Assembly (NCBI GenBank): GCA_903939765.1
Contig: CAJAIK010000126.1
Location: 1 to 64,000, forward strand
Direction of reading: 5' to 3'
Origin: an uncultured Chlorobiaceae bacterium
Lineage (GTDB): Bacteria > Bacteroidota > Chlorobiia > Chlorobiales > Chlorobiaceae
Length of the DNA stretch: 64,000 bases
Shown here: positions 36,900 through 44,868 of the stretch, piece after piece
How the letters are laid out: every line of letters starts with the position of its first letter
Numbering within the stretch: the first letter of the stretch is position 1
Notes under the pieces: generated by a model
Told to the model about the DNA's origin: nothing
Database searches by the model: none
The model's input: the letters and a program-made list of their open reading frames with translations, nothing else
Program-made: the position numbers and the translations under genes

Positions 36900-37909
36900 A
36901 AGTGTTTTGGTTCGTTTCGTTTTCTGCCCAGTAAAAGACCGGCAGTTCCGGCAACAGCAAGGACAGAAAGAGTGCCGACGATGCCTGACAAACTGGTGCC
37001 GGCATTGACAGGTGATTCCGGGTTTGCGAGGGATTCCGGGGCAGATTTGAAGCCGTAATCGGGAAGAAATGCCATCTTCTGCTGAAAAGCTGCAAGTGCT
37101 TCATGCACAGGATTGCCTGCCGGGCTGAACTCAGCGGAGCCCGTCACCTTCTTAATCGACCATTCAAGGCCGTCAGGTTGCGAAGAGGCAAACCACGATA
37201 CCACGCTTCCGACGAGGAGTGCCAGAACGGCAAACAGTGCAAAAGTGAAACGGGGACGAACAGATGATTTGGCAGGAACGAGCAGTGCCGGATCTGTTCG
37301 TGCAACGAAAGCAAGTACTCCCCAGGTAACCAATCCCTCAATAATCCCGATGGCAAGATGGACTGGCAGCATGAAAAGAACAAAGGTGCTGAACGGCAAC
37401 TCAGTTATACCAGAAACGAGCGTTTCAAAAACAACAAAAAATGCCCCCATCAAGAGTCCTGCTGTTGCGGCCATCATGCTGCCAGCCGCAAGTTTTCCCG
37501 GAGTTGGAGCATTACCGGCAATAATCCGATAGATGAAAGGGTAAGCAATAAATGCAGGAAAAAATGCCAGGTTGAAAATATTGCAGCCCAGAGCGAGCAG
37601 TCCGCCATCAGCGAAAAAAAGGCACTGAATAATAAGCACCGAGGCAAGTGTGATAAATGCCCGGTAAGGGCCGAGCAATACGGTAAGGAGAAGCCCACCG
37701 CCAAGGTGTCCGCTTGAACCGGTGCCGGGGATGCTGAAGTTGATCATCTGCGCAGCAAAAACAAAAGCTCCAAGCACACCCATGAGCGGCGTTTTCATCA
37801 CATCATGCTCCTCAGTGATCTTTTTTGCCGAATAGCCGATAAGCGCACCGCTTGCAATCCAGAATGCGCCGCCCGTAACCGGTGACAAAAGTGCATCAGC
37901 CATATGCAT
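36896..37909 (-). CDS. fused substrate-specific ECF component CbiM-CbiN (NikMN type)
   Basis: The metal-binding S component, 337 residues. The N-terminal MHMADALLSPVTGGAFW with His2 matches the CbiM/NikM rule that an N-terminal Met-His forms the metal site. About seven membrane segments follow, then a periplasmic PDGLE domain (QPDGLEWSIKKVTG, near residue 240) and a final membrane helix, which is the CbiN/NikN role. Fusion of M and N in one chain is a common nickel variant. A copy of the dispersed G-rich element lies 19 bases upstream of the start codon. Confidence 0.88.
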   Translation of the reverse strand: MHMADALLSPVTGGAFWIASGALIGYSAKKITEEHDVMKTPLMGVLGAFVFAAQMINFSIPGTGSSGHLGGGLLLTVLLGPYRAFITLASVLIIQCLFFADGGLLALGCNIFNLAFFPAFIAYPFIYRIIAGNAPTPGKLAAGSMMAATAGLLMGAFFVVFETLVSGITELPFSTFVLFMLPVHLAIGIIEGLVTWGVLAFVARTDPALLVPAKSSVRPRFTFALFAVLALLVGSVVSWFASSQPDGLEWSIKKVTGSAEFSPAGNPVHEALAAFQQKMAFLPDYGFKSAPESLANPESPVNAGTSLSGIVGTLSVLAVAGTAGLLLGRKRNEPKHL

Positions 37910-37927
37910 AATACTATCTCCCGTAGT

Positions 37928-37943
37928 GTAAGGGCGGGGTCAT
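37928..37943 (+). repeat. dispersed GTANGGGCGGGGTCA element, copy 2
   Basis: GTAAGGGCGGGGTCAT lies in the 84-base gap between the barrel gene and the M-N gene. It differs from copy 3 by one base. It is followed by CCCTCCC, so GGGCGGG can pair with it imperfectly. Confidence 0.55.
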
Positions 37944-37993
37944 CCCTCCCAATCCCGATTCAAACAAAATCCCCATTGATAAACGTCCCGCAT

Positions 37994-38785
37994 TTAAAAC
38001 CGGGCGGCAAGCCCGGCAAGAAAAGTTGTGTCAGTTTCAGTTTCATTGAGTCCGCATTTCAGGCCAAGATCGATATCGAAGTTTTCATCAAGGCTATAGA
38101 TCACTCCTCCGATGAGAAAAACAGGGTGAACCTCCGATGTTTTATCCTCATTGGTTTCAACACCGATGTTTGCGACAGAACGGATGTTGCCGGTCAGGTT
38201 GATTTCGGCAGCCAGCGATGCATGCCAGATATCGTTTCTTGCACTCTTATTGTTCTCTTCGATGCCATAGTTATTGGTGCGGTAACCCAGATTGCAGTGC
38301 ACGGCTCCGAGCCTGCCTTCATGGGTTGCAATCAATGTCATCCCTCCTCTCAGCGCTCCGCTTCCAAGCCCCTTGTGCTCATCCCCGGAAGGTATTGAAA
38401 GGCCCGGTTTCAGCGCAAGGCTCATACCCTCCTCTTCAGCTTCGACCAATCGCCATTTCAGTTCAATTCCCGTATCACCGAAACCACTTTCGTCAGCTAC
38501 AGTCACGCCCCCTTCCCTGACCGTGTACCACTGCAGCGGCATGCCCACAATGAGGTCGATGTTGTCCGAAATTCCATACGACAGAGCAAACCCTGTCTCG
38601 CCACCTCTTTCTTGTACCGATAATCCATCAGCTTGTTTTTTATCCGTGGAGTATTCGCTGTTTATTTCAATCTGAAATTTCCCTTTTCCCAAGGTACCAG
38701 CATCATCAGTGATGAGCGGATGAGCCGCATAAGCGTTTGTGGAGAAAAACAGGGTGAACAAGAGAAAGAGATTTTTTTTCAGCAT
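37994..38785 (-). CDS. outer-membrane barrel protein (MetA-pathway-like)
   Basis: The 263-residue protein has a signal peptide (MLKKNLFLLFTLFFSTNAYA), a beta-strand-rich body and a terminal Phe (LAGLAARF), as expected of an outer-membrane barrel. Its opening HPLITDDAGTLGKGKFQIEI is typical of the 'MetA-pathway of phenol degradation' family, a loosely named transporter-like group. It is the first gene of the nickel/cobalt operon and lies behind a NikR-like operator. That suggests it passes metal or a metal chelate through the outer membrane (inference). Confidence 0.75.
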   Translation of the reverse strand: MLKKNLFLLFTLFFSTNAYAAHPLITDDAGTLGKGKFQIEINSEYSTDKKQADGLSVQERGGETGFALSYGISDNIDLIVGMPLQWYTVREGGVTVADESGFGDTGIELKWRLVEAEEEGMSLALKPGLSIPSGDEHKGLGSGALRGGMTLIATHEGRLGAVHCNLGYRTNNYGIEENNKSARNDIWHASLAAEINLTGNIRSVANIGVETNEDKTSEVHPVFLIGGVIYSLDENFDIDLGLKCGLNETETDTTFLAGLAARF

Positions 38786-38835
38786 GGCCGGACATAAAAA
38801 ATTGTGCTCTTTTTGTGGAGAGCTGAGAACAGTGA

Positions 38836-38871
38836 TAGCACTAAAATAATAAATGTGCTACCGTTAGTCAA
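38836..38871 (-). promoter_or_regulatory. sigma70 promoter overlapped by a NikR-like operator
   Basis: Minus-strand -35 TTGACT (38866-38871), a 17-base spacer and -10 TATTTT (38843-38848) face the barrel gene. The inverted repeat TAGCAC-N13-GTGCTA (38836-38860) covers the -10 and most of the spacer. NikR sites in other bacteria are similar dyads of 6-7 base arms with 13-16 bases between them. The nikR gene itself ends 43 bases upstream of the -35. Confidence 0.65.
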
Positions 38872-38913
38872 AAAAAATTCTCTCCGTCAAGGCAGAAGCA
38901 GGTTTCATCCGGT

Positions 38914-39321
38914 TCAGTCCGCAGATGAAGAGATGCTCAGGCTGAGGTGCTTGACTCCGACCTGCACCTTGAGGGTTGTGGCCAGTTTTTCAACGTCCGG
39001 GGCCCGGCCTTTTACCGCAATGATTTCAAGGCAGTGGTGATGATCGAGGTGAACATGCTGGGTTGAAATAATGGTCTCCTGAAAGTCATGCTGTATGTCA
39101 AGCAGCACGCTGACCAGTTCGCGCTTGTGATGGTCATAGGTCATCACAATGGCCCCCGCAACGATGCCGCCCTCTGTCCACTCTTTTCTTACCAGCTCTT
39201 CACGGATAAGATCCCTGATCGCTTCCGAACGACTTTTATAGTGCTTTGAGCTGATGTGACGGTCAAAAGCCTCAATCAGTGTTTTTTCAAGGGAAACGCC
39301 AAATCGGTAAAGATCGCTCAT
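38914..39321 (-). CDS. nikR: nickel-responsive regulator NikR
   Basis: A ribbon-helix-helix repressor with a C-terminal ACT-like nickel-sensing domain, 135 residues. The N-terminus LYRFGVSLEKTLIEAFDRHI and SEAIRDLIREEL make the DNA-binding part. The nickel ligands are expected in STQHVHLDHHHCLEIIAVKG (His, His and Cys), as in the E. coli protein. It lies directly upstream of the operon it probably represses, with a fitting operator in the 128-base gap between them. Confidence 0.92.
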   Translation of the reverse strand: MSDLYRFGVSLEKTLIEAFDRHISSKHYKSRSEAIRDLIREELVRKEWTEGGIVAGAIVMTYDHHKRELVSVLLDIQHDFQETIISTQHVHLDHHHCLEIIAVKGRAPDVEKLATTLKVQVGVKHLSLSISSSAD

Positions 39322-39443
39322 TTGGGGTTACAGGGTTGGTGAACAAAACGAGGCTGTCTCAACAGGTCAGCAATACCGGCAAAAAGAGGGCCACTTCCGG
39401 CAGCCCTCCCGCCAGCAGATGCAGAGTCAACCGACTTGAGGGC

Positions 39444-40880
39444 TCAATCTTCTTTTCTGCCCATCAGCTTTTCATGAATTGCCGCCGCCGCAGTACGTCC
39501 TGCGCCCATGGCAAGAATAACCGTTGCTCCTCCGGTCACAATATCGCCGCCAGCATAGACGTTCTCCTTCGAGGTTGCCATGGTATTGATATCGACCACA
39601 ATCGTATCCCGCTTACTGACGTCAATATCCGGTGTTGTCTGCTTGATGAGCGGATTGGAACCGTTACCGATCGAAATAATCGCCATATCGATGGGCAAAA
39701 TAAATTCAGAATCTTTGATGGGCACCGGGCGTCGTCGTCCAGAATCATCCGGCTCGCCCAGCTCCATCCGCAGGCATTTGGCTCCTGTAAGCCACTGCTC
39801 CTCATTGCCGATAAATTCCAGCGGGTTCATCAGCACAAGGAATTCAATGCCCTCCTCTTTGGCATGATGAACCTCTTCAAGGCGTGCCGGCATCTCCGCC
39901 TCTGAACGGCGATAGACGATGTATGCATGTTCAGCCCCAAGCCGCTTGGCTGTCCGAACAGCATCCATCGCCGTATTGCCGCCGCCGAAGACCGCCACAT
40001 TTTTACCCGTGCAATTGAAGACCGGCGTATCGTTTTCGGGGAACTGATAAGACTTCATCAGGTTAACCCTTGTCAAAAACTCATTGGCCGAATAGACCCC
40101 GAGCAGATTTTCACCAGGGATACCCATAAACCATGGCAGGCCGGCTCCAACCCCGATAAAGACGGCATCAAATTCCTCCTCCTTGAGTAACTCATCAACG
40201 GTGACGGAACGGCCAGCGACCGCATTGGTGACAAAGTTCACACCAAGCTTTTTCATCCCCTCAATTTCAGCTTGTACAATCTCTTTTGGAAGGCGGAACT
40301 CAGGAATACCGTACATCAGCACGCCACCAAGCTCATGCAACGCCTCAAAAACCGTCACTGCGTGACCCAACTGCACCAAATCATTGGCACAGCTCAGCCC
40401 TGCCGGTCCGCTGCCGATAACCGCAACCTTTTTTCCTGTCGGAGGGGCTACCTGTGGCAACTCCACCTGTCCGGTTTCGCGCTCATAATCAGCCGCGAAC
40501 CGTTCGAGATTGCCGATAGCCACCGAGGTATATTTTTTTGTGAGAACGCACTCCTTCTCACACTGGTCTTCCTGCGGGCAGACCCTGCCGCAGACCGCAG
40601 GTAAAACATTATCCTCCTTGATCTTTCTTGCGGCACCCGTAAAATCACCATGAGCAATGAGCTTGATAAACTGGTCAATCTTGATGTTGACCGGGCACCC
40701 CTTCACACATGCAGGGCTTTTACACTGAAGGCAACGCTGAGCCTCCCGCTGTGCAAGCTCCTTTGTATAGCCAAGATTGACCTCCTCGAAATTATGACTC
40801 CGCACTTCCGGATTCTGTGACGGCATCTCCTGACGTGGAATGGCCATACGTTCTTTGGTCGTAATAGATTGTGCGTCCAT
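39444..40880 (-). CDS. NfnAB large subunit (GltD-like NADPH oxidoreductase)
   Basis: The flavoprotein subunit of NADH-dependent reduced ferredoxin:NADP+ oxidoreductase, also annotated SudA or GltA-like. The 478 residues carry N-terminal iron-sulfur motifs CLQCKSPACVKGCP and CGRVCPQEDQCEKEC. Two dinucleotide-binding sites follow: VIGSGPAGLSCAN for FAD and VFGGGNTAMDAVR for NADPH. No glutamate synthase large chain is nearby, and the small subunit lies 112 bases upstream. A transhydrogenase role is therefore more likely than glutamate synthesis. In a ferredoxin-based phototroph it would balance NADPH, NADH and reduced ferredoxin. Confidence 0.85.
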   Translation of the reverse strand: MDAQSITTKERMAIPRQEMPSQNPEVRSHNFEEVNLGYTKELAQREAQRCLQCKSPACVKGCPVNIKIDQFIKLIAHGDFTGAARKIKEDNVLPAVCGRVCPQEDQCEKECVLTKKYTSVAIGNLERFAADYERETGQVELPQVAPPTGKKVAVIGSGPAGLSCANDLVQLGHAVTVFEALHELGGVLMYGIPEFRLPKEIVQAEIEGMKKLGVNFVTNAVAGRSVTVDELLKEEEFDAVFIGVGAGLPWFMGIPGENLLGVYSANEFLTRVNLMKSYQFPENDTPVFNCTGKNVAVFGGGNTAMDAVRTAKRLGAEHAYIVYRRSEAEMPARLEEVHHAKEEGIEFLVLMNPLEFIGNEEQWLTGAKCLRMELGEPDDSGRRRPVPIKDSEFILPIDMAIISIGNGSNPLIKQTTPDIDVSKRDTIVVDINTMATSKENVYAGGDIVTGGATVILAMGAGRTAAAAIHEKLMGRKED

Positions 40881-40992
40881 AGTAATGCTTCTTTAAAAAA
40901 AGAGAATTTGAGTATGCAAAAAAAAGCTTTCACCGGCAGAGAGCCGGAGCAAGAGGGTCATCATTGAGAGCGAAATAAAGCCGGTGGCGCAC

Positions 40993-41838
40993 TCAGAACT
41001 GCTTCTGGAGGTTGCACTTGTGTGTCAATGCTTCAACTGCCTGCCGCTCCTGGGGCAAATACATCTTGTTCCGGTCAGAAAGGTTTTTGAAATCAACCAG
41101 ATGAGCGTCAAACTCAGGGCCGTCAACACAGGCAAACTTGATCTGGTTGTCCACCGTAACCCTGCAACCACCGCACATGCCGGTACCGTCAACCATAATC
41201 GGATTGAGGCTCACCATGGTTTTGATATGATAGGGGCGGGTAACCTCAGCAATGGCTCTCATCATCGGTATCGGCCCGATGGCAAGCACATAATCGATGG
41301 TTTTTCCGGCATCAATAAGCTCCTGCAGTTTCTGTGTAACAAAACCGTGAAAGCCGTACGATCCATCATCGGTCGTGATGTAGGCCTCATCACTCACCGC
41401 ACGCATCTCCTCTTCAAGAATCACCAGCTCTTTTGACCGGGCGCCGTTGATTGTAATGACATAATTTCCAGCCTCCTTCAGCGCCACGGCAGTCGGATAA
41501 GCAATTGCCGCGCCGAGTCCTCCGCCGATGCTCACCGCGGTACCAAATTTTTCAATATGCGATGGCGCGCCAAGCGGACCCACAATATCGTGGATGCTCT
41601 CACCAGCCTCCTTGCCGTTCAGCTCCCTGGTCGATTTACCCATACCCTGAACAATGATGGTAATGGTACCTTTTTCAGTATCCGAACCAGCAATCGTCAG
41701 CGGTATCCTTTCGCCCGTCTCGCTCACCCTGATCATGACAAACTGACCCGCTTTGCTTTTTTTTGCAATGCGGGGGGCCTCGATCTCAATTTTTTTGATA
41801 TTTTCAGCTAAAAATATTGCAGAAACAATTTTGTGCAT
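40993..41838 (-). CDS. NfnAB small subunit (ferredoxin reductase-like)
   Basis: The 281-residue protein is of the dihydroorotate dehydrogenase electron-transfer (PyrK/SudB) type. An FAD-binding barrel (FVMIRVSETGERIPLTI), an NAD-binding part (VSIGGGLGAAIAYP) and a C-terminal [2Fe-2S] site (GTGMCGGCRVTV...FACVDGPEF) are visible. Paired with the next gene it forms the bifurcating Nfn complex or sulfide dehydrogenase SudAB; the two names describe the same gene pair. It is divergent from hisH. Confidence 0.85.
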   Translation of the reverse strand: MHKIVSAIFLAENIKKIEIEAPRIAKKSKAGQFVMIRVSETGERIPLTIAGSDTEKGTITIIVQGMGKSTRELNGKEAGESIHDIVGPLGAPSHIEKFGTAVSIGGGLGAAIAYPTAVALKEAGNYVITINGARSKELVILEEEMRAVSDEAYITTDDGSYGFHGFVTQKLQELIDAGKTIDYVLAIGPIPMMRAIAEVTRPYHIKTMVSLNPIMVDGTGMCGGCRVTVDNQIKFACVDGPEFDAHLVDFKNLSDRNKMYLPQERQAVEALTHKCNLQKQF

Positions 41839-42043
41839 TGGTTCCCTGATTTCGTATGATGATGGAGAGCTTCCGGTTTTTCTGGCAAGATGAAAAAGTT
41901 ATTATAATAATCATTAATTATCCAATATAAAAGGCCCCTTTTCTGCTTGCTGCAAGCAGTTTGATGGCTGGGGTGGCGCGGTCAGGCAACTCCCGCAAGG
42001 GTACTCTGCCGGCCGGTCTGCAATTTTAAAGTTGTTAACACTC

Positions 42044-42649
42044 ATGGTATTTATTGCCGATTATGGCGCAGGAAATCTCCGATCTGTCCTCAAGGCATTT
42101 GATTATCTCGGAGTCAAGGCGATTGTCAGCAGTGATCCTGCCAAGCTTGCCGGGTACAAAAAAGTCATTCTTCCCGGTGTCGGAGCCTTCGGCTCTGCCA
42201 TAAACTCACTTGACGCGTCGGGTTTTACCGAAGCAATCGCGGAGCATGTCGATAAAGGAGGTCAGCTCCTTGGAATATGCCTTGGAATGCAGTTGCTGCT
42301 TACAGAGAGTGAAGAGATGGGTACGCATAAGGGAATGGATCTGATACCTGGTAAAGTGGTTCACTTCAGGAGCGAAACCGACAAAATTCCCCAGATCGGG
42401 TGGAACTCCGTTGACCAGCAGAAAGAGAGCATTCTTTTTCGGGGAATTGAGGACCACACCTTCTTCTATTTTGTACACTCCTACTACTGTGAGCCCGAAA
42501 GCCCCGACTCCGTGGCGGCAACCACCTGGTTCGCCGGAAAAAACTTTTGTTCAGCCATTGAAAAAAATGGTATTTTCGCTGTTCAGTTTCATCCGGAAAA
42601 GAGCTCCGATGCCGGTTTGCAGGTGCTCAAAAACTTTGCCGGGTGCTAA
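42044..42649 (+). CDS. hisH: imidazole glycerol phosphate synthase, glutaminase subunit
   Basis: A class I glutaminase that gives ammonia to HisF in histidine synthesis, 201 residues. The nucleophile elbow is GICLGMQLL, and His-Glu are in VQFHPEKSS; the N-terminus is IADYGAGNL. The ATG at 42044 is used; the frame opens four codons earlier with TTG. The hisA gene follows after 21 bases. HisF is not in the window. Confidence 0.95.
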   Translation: MVFIADYGAGNLRSVLKAFDYLGVKAIVSSDPAKLAGYKKVILPGVGAFGSAINSLDASGFTEAIAEHVDKGGQLLGICLGMQLLLTESEEMGTHKGMDLIPGKVVHFRSETDKIPQIGWNSVDQQKESILFRGIEDHTFFYFVHSYYCEPESPDSVAATTWFAGKNFCSAIEKNGIFAVQFHPEKSSDAGLQVLKNFAGC

Positions 42650-42670
42650 ATCCGATTTTTGTTATTTGTT

Positions 42671-43441
42671 ATGTTGATTATTCCAGCCATAGACATTAAA
42701 GAGGGAAAGTGTGTTCGACTGACCCGTGGCGACTTCAGCCAGAAAAAAATATATCTCGACAACCCCCGCGACATGGCCATTATCTGGCGCAAGCAGAATG
42801 CCAAAATGCTTCATATTGTCGACCTTGATGCGGCCCTCACGGGCGAAATGGTCAACTTTGAGAAAATCAGGGAGATTGTCGTGAATATCGACATCCCGGT
42901 ACAGGTCGGTGGTGGAATTCGCTCCGCCGATGCGGTGAAGCGCTATCTGGATATCGGTGTTGCCCGTGTCGTCATCGGTTCGGCCGCAGTAACCAATCCG
43001 AAACTGGTCGAAGAGCTTTTGACGCGTTACACCCCGTCACAGATTGTGGTGGGCATCGATGCTGAAAACGGTATTCCAAAAATCAAGGGGTGGACTGAAA
43101 GCAGCGCGCTCCATGATTACGATCTGGGGCTGCAGATGAAAGGGATGGGCATTGAGCGCGTGATTTATACCGACATAAGCCGTGACGGCATGATGCAGGG
43201 TTTTGGGTATGAGAGCACCAAGCGGTTTGCCGAAAAAACGGGCATGAAAATCACCGCTTCCGGCGGCGTTACCACCTCCGAAGACCTGAAAAAACTCAAT
43301 GGGCTTGCCGCTTTCGGAGTTGATTCCGTCATCATAGGCAAGGCCCTCTACGAATGCAATTTTCCCTGTCAGGAGCTCTGGTACAGCTTTGAAGAGGGCA
43401 TAAGCATCGATCATAATTTTTCGACGGCACGGAAAAAATAG
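42671..43441 (+). CDS. hisA: ProFAR isomerase
   Basis: 1-(5-phosphoribosyl)-5-[(5-phosphoribosylamino)methylideneamino]imidazole-4-carboxamide isomerase, the step before HisHF. The 256-residue (beta/alpha)8 protein has the catalytic Asp in IIPAIDIKEGKCVRL and the second Asp in YTDISRDGMMQG. Phosphate-binding loops are VQVGGGIR and ITASGGV. ATG 42671 is preferred over a TTG four codons upstream. Confidence 0.95.
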   Translation: MLIIPAIDIKEGKCVRLTRGDFSQKKIYLDNPRDMAIIWRKQNAKMLHIVDLDAALTGEMVNFEKIREIVVNIDIPVQVGGGIRSADAVKRYLDIGVARVVIGSAAVTNPKLVEELLTRYTPSQIVVGIDAENGIPKIKGWTESSALHDYDLGLQMKGMGIERVIYTDISRDGMMQGFGYESTKRFAEKTGMKITASGGVTTSEDLKKLNGLAAFGVDSVIIGKALYECNFPCQELWYSFEEGISIDHNFSTARKK

Positions 43442-43458
43442 GAGATAACCCCCACAAC

Positions 43459-44088
43459 GTGCAGAAGCCGGAGTTACAGTTACAGCAACAGATTGAGGCG
43501 CTCATTTTTGCCTCCGAAGAGGCGATAACCTTCCAGTCTGTCAGGCAGGTTATCGGCATCGATCTCAACGCAAACGAGCTTCATGCCATTGTTGAGCGTC
43601 TCAACAGGGAGTATGAAGAGAGCGGAAGGAGTTTTCATATCCACCGGATTGCCAGTGGTTACCGATTTCTTACCAGACCGGAATTCGGTGATATCCTCAA
43701 AAAATTTCTTGCCCCGAAAATCCGCAAAAGGCTTTCAAACTCTCTGCTTGAAGTTCTTGCGGTTATTGCCTATAATCAGCCTGTCACCAGGGGGGAGATT
43801 CAGCAGATTCGTGGAGCGAGCCCCGATTACGCCCTCGACAGGCTTTTGCTTCGCGGATATATCGAAGTCCGCGGAAGAGCTGATTCTCCCGGTAAACCCC
43901 TGCAATACGGAACCACCCCGGAGTTTCTCGACCTCTTCAATTTATCAACAGTAAAAGAGCTCCCTGAACTTCGCGAGATAAAGGAAATTCTTCAGGAGCA
44001 CGAAGAACAGCAATCCCTTAACCGGCTGACGGGCAACGAGAGTGCCGCATCCGGCAACGAACAAGCAGGAAACGATACAGGAATATGA
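43459..44088 (+). CDS. scpB: SMC complex subunit ScpB
   Basis: The kleisin-associated winged-helix protein of the condensin-like SMC-ScpAB complex, 209 residues. It is recognised by LQQQIEALIFASEEAITF, FHIHRIASGYRFLTRPEFG, VLAVIAYNQPVTRGEIQQIRG and LRGYIEVRGRADSPGKPL. It starts with GTG. No scpA is next to it; smc is at 55.1-58.7 kb. Its stop overlaps the rluB start by four bases (ATGA), an arrangement common for scpB-rluB. Confidence 0.93.
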   Translation: MQKPELQLQQQIEALIFASEEAITFQSVRQVIGIDLNANELHAIVERLNREYEESGRSFHIHRIASGYRFLTRPEFGDILKKFLAPKIRKRLSNSLLEVLAVIAYNQPVTRGEIQQIRGASPDYALDRLLLRGYIEVRGRADSPGKPLQYGTTPEFLDLFNLSTVKELPELREIKEILQEHEEQQSLNRLTGNESAASGNEQAGNDTGI

Positions 44089-44828
44089 AAAACAGCAGTA
44101 AAGATGATGAAGTAAGAATCAACCGTTACCTCGCCTCATGCGGCATCGCATCGCGCAGGGCCGCCGACCAGCTTGTTCTGGACGGCAGGGTGATGGTCAA
44201 CGGCGTTGTCGTCACGACGCCGGGTATCAAGGTCAGCCCTTCACGCGATGAGGTTATTGTGGATGGTGAAAAATTTGCCCAGCCCGAGCACCGCAAGGTC
44301 TATATACTCTTCAACAAACCAAGAAACGTCATTACTACCAACAGTGACGAAAAAAAACGGGAGATGGTGCTCGATTTTATTGATGTCGAAGAACGTATTT
44401 TCCCCGTAGGCCGGCTCGACCGAAAAACGACCGGCGTCATTCTCCTCACCAACGACGGTACACTGGCGCACAAATTGATGCATCCTTCGTCAAATGTAAA
44501 AAAAGAGTATATTGCTGAGCTTGGTGAAAAGTTTACTCCAAATCTTTTGCCTCAACTGACCGGCGGAATGCGTTTAAAAGATACCGGTGAAAAAGTCAGT
44601 CCCTGCCGCGCAAAAATACTTGATGAGGGAATGCAGGTACTGGTAAGCATTCATGAAGGAAAAAATCACCAGGTCAGACGAATGTTCGAGACCCTCGGCT
44701 TTGAGGTAAAACGGCTTGAACGTGTTGCTTATGCAGGCCTTCAGGCAGGAGAGCTCCGGCGTGGCGAATGGCGTTATCTGAGCCGCAATGAGGTTCAGGC
44801 ACTCTACAAGTTGACGGAAAGCCCATAA
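44085..44828 (+). CDS. rluB: 23S rRNA pseudouridine synthase, RluB family
   Basis: A pseudouridine synthase of the RsuA/RluB/RluE/RluF group, 247 residues. An N-terminal S4 domain (VRINRYLASCGIASRRAADQ) is followed by the catalytic Asp in PVGRLDRKTTGVILLTNDG. KKEYIAEL and GKNHQVRRMFETLG complete the fold. The scpB linkage favours the RluB branch. It is translationally coupled to scpB. Confidence 0.9.
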   Translation: MKNSSKDDEVRINRYLASCGIASRRAADQLVLDGRVMVNGVVVTTPGIKVSPSRDEVIVDGEKFAQPEHRKVYILFNKPRNVITTNSDEKKREMVLDFIDVEERIFPVGRLDRKTTGVILLTNDGTLAHKLMHPSSNVKKEYIAELGEKFTPNLLPQLTGGMRLKDTGEKVSPCRAKILDEGMQVLVSIHEGKNHQVRRMFETLGFEVKRLERVAYAGLQAGELRRGEWRYLSRNEVQALYKLTESP

Positions 44829-44868
44829 GCCATCAGCCGGTTTTGTTAACTGAAAGCAAAACCCCTGG

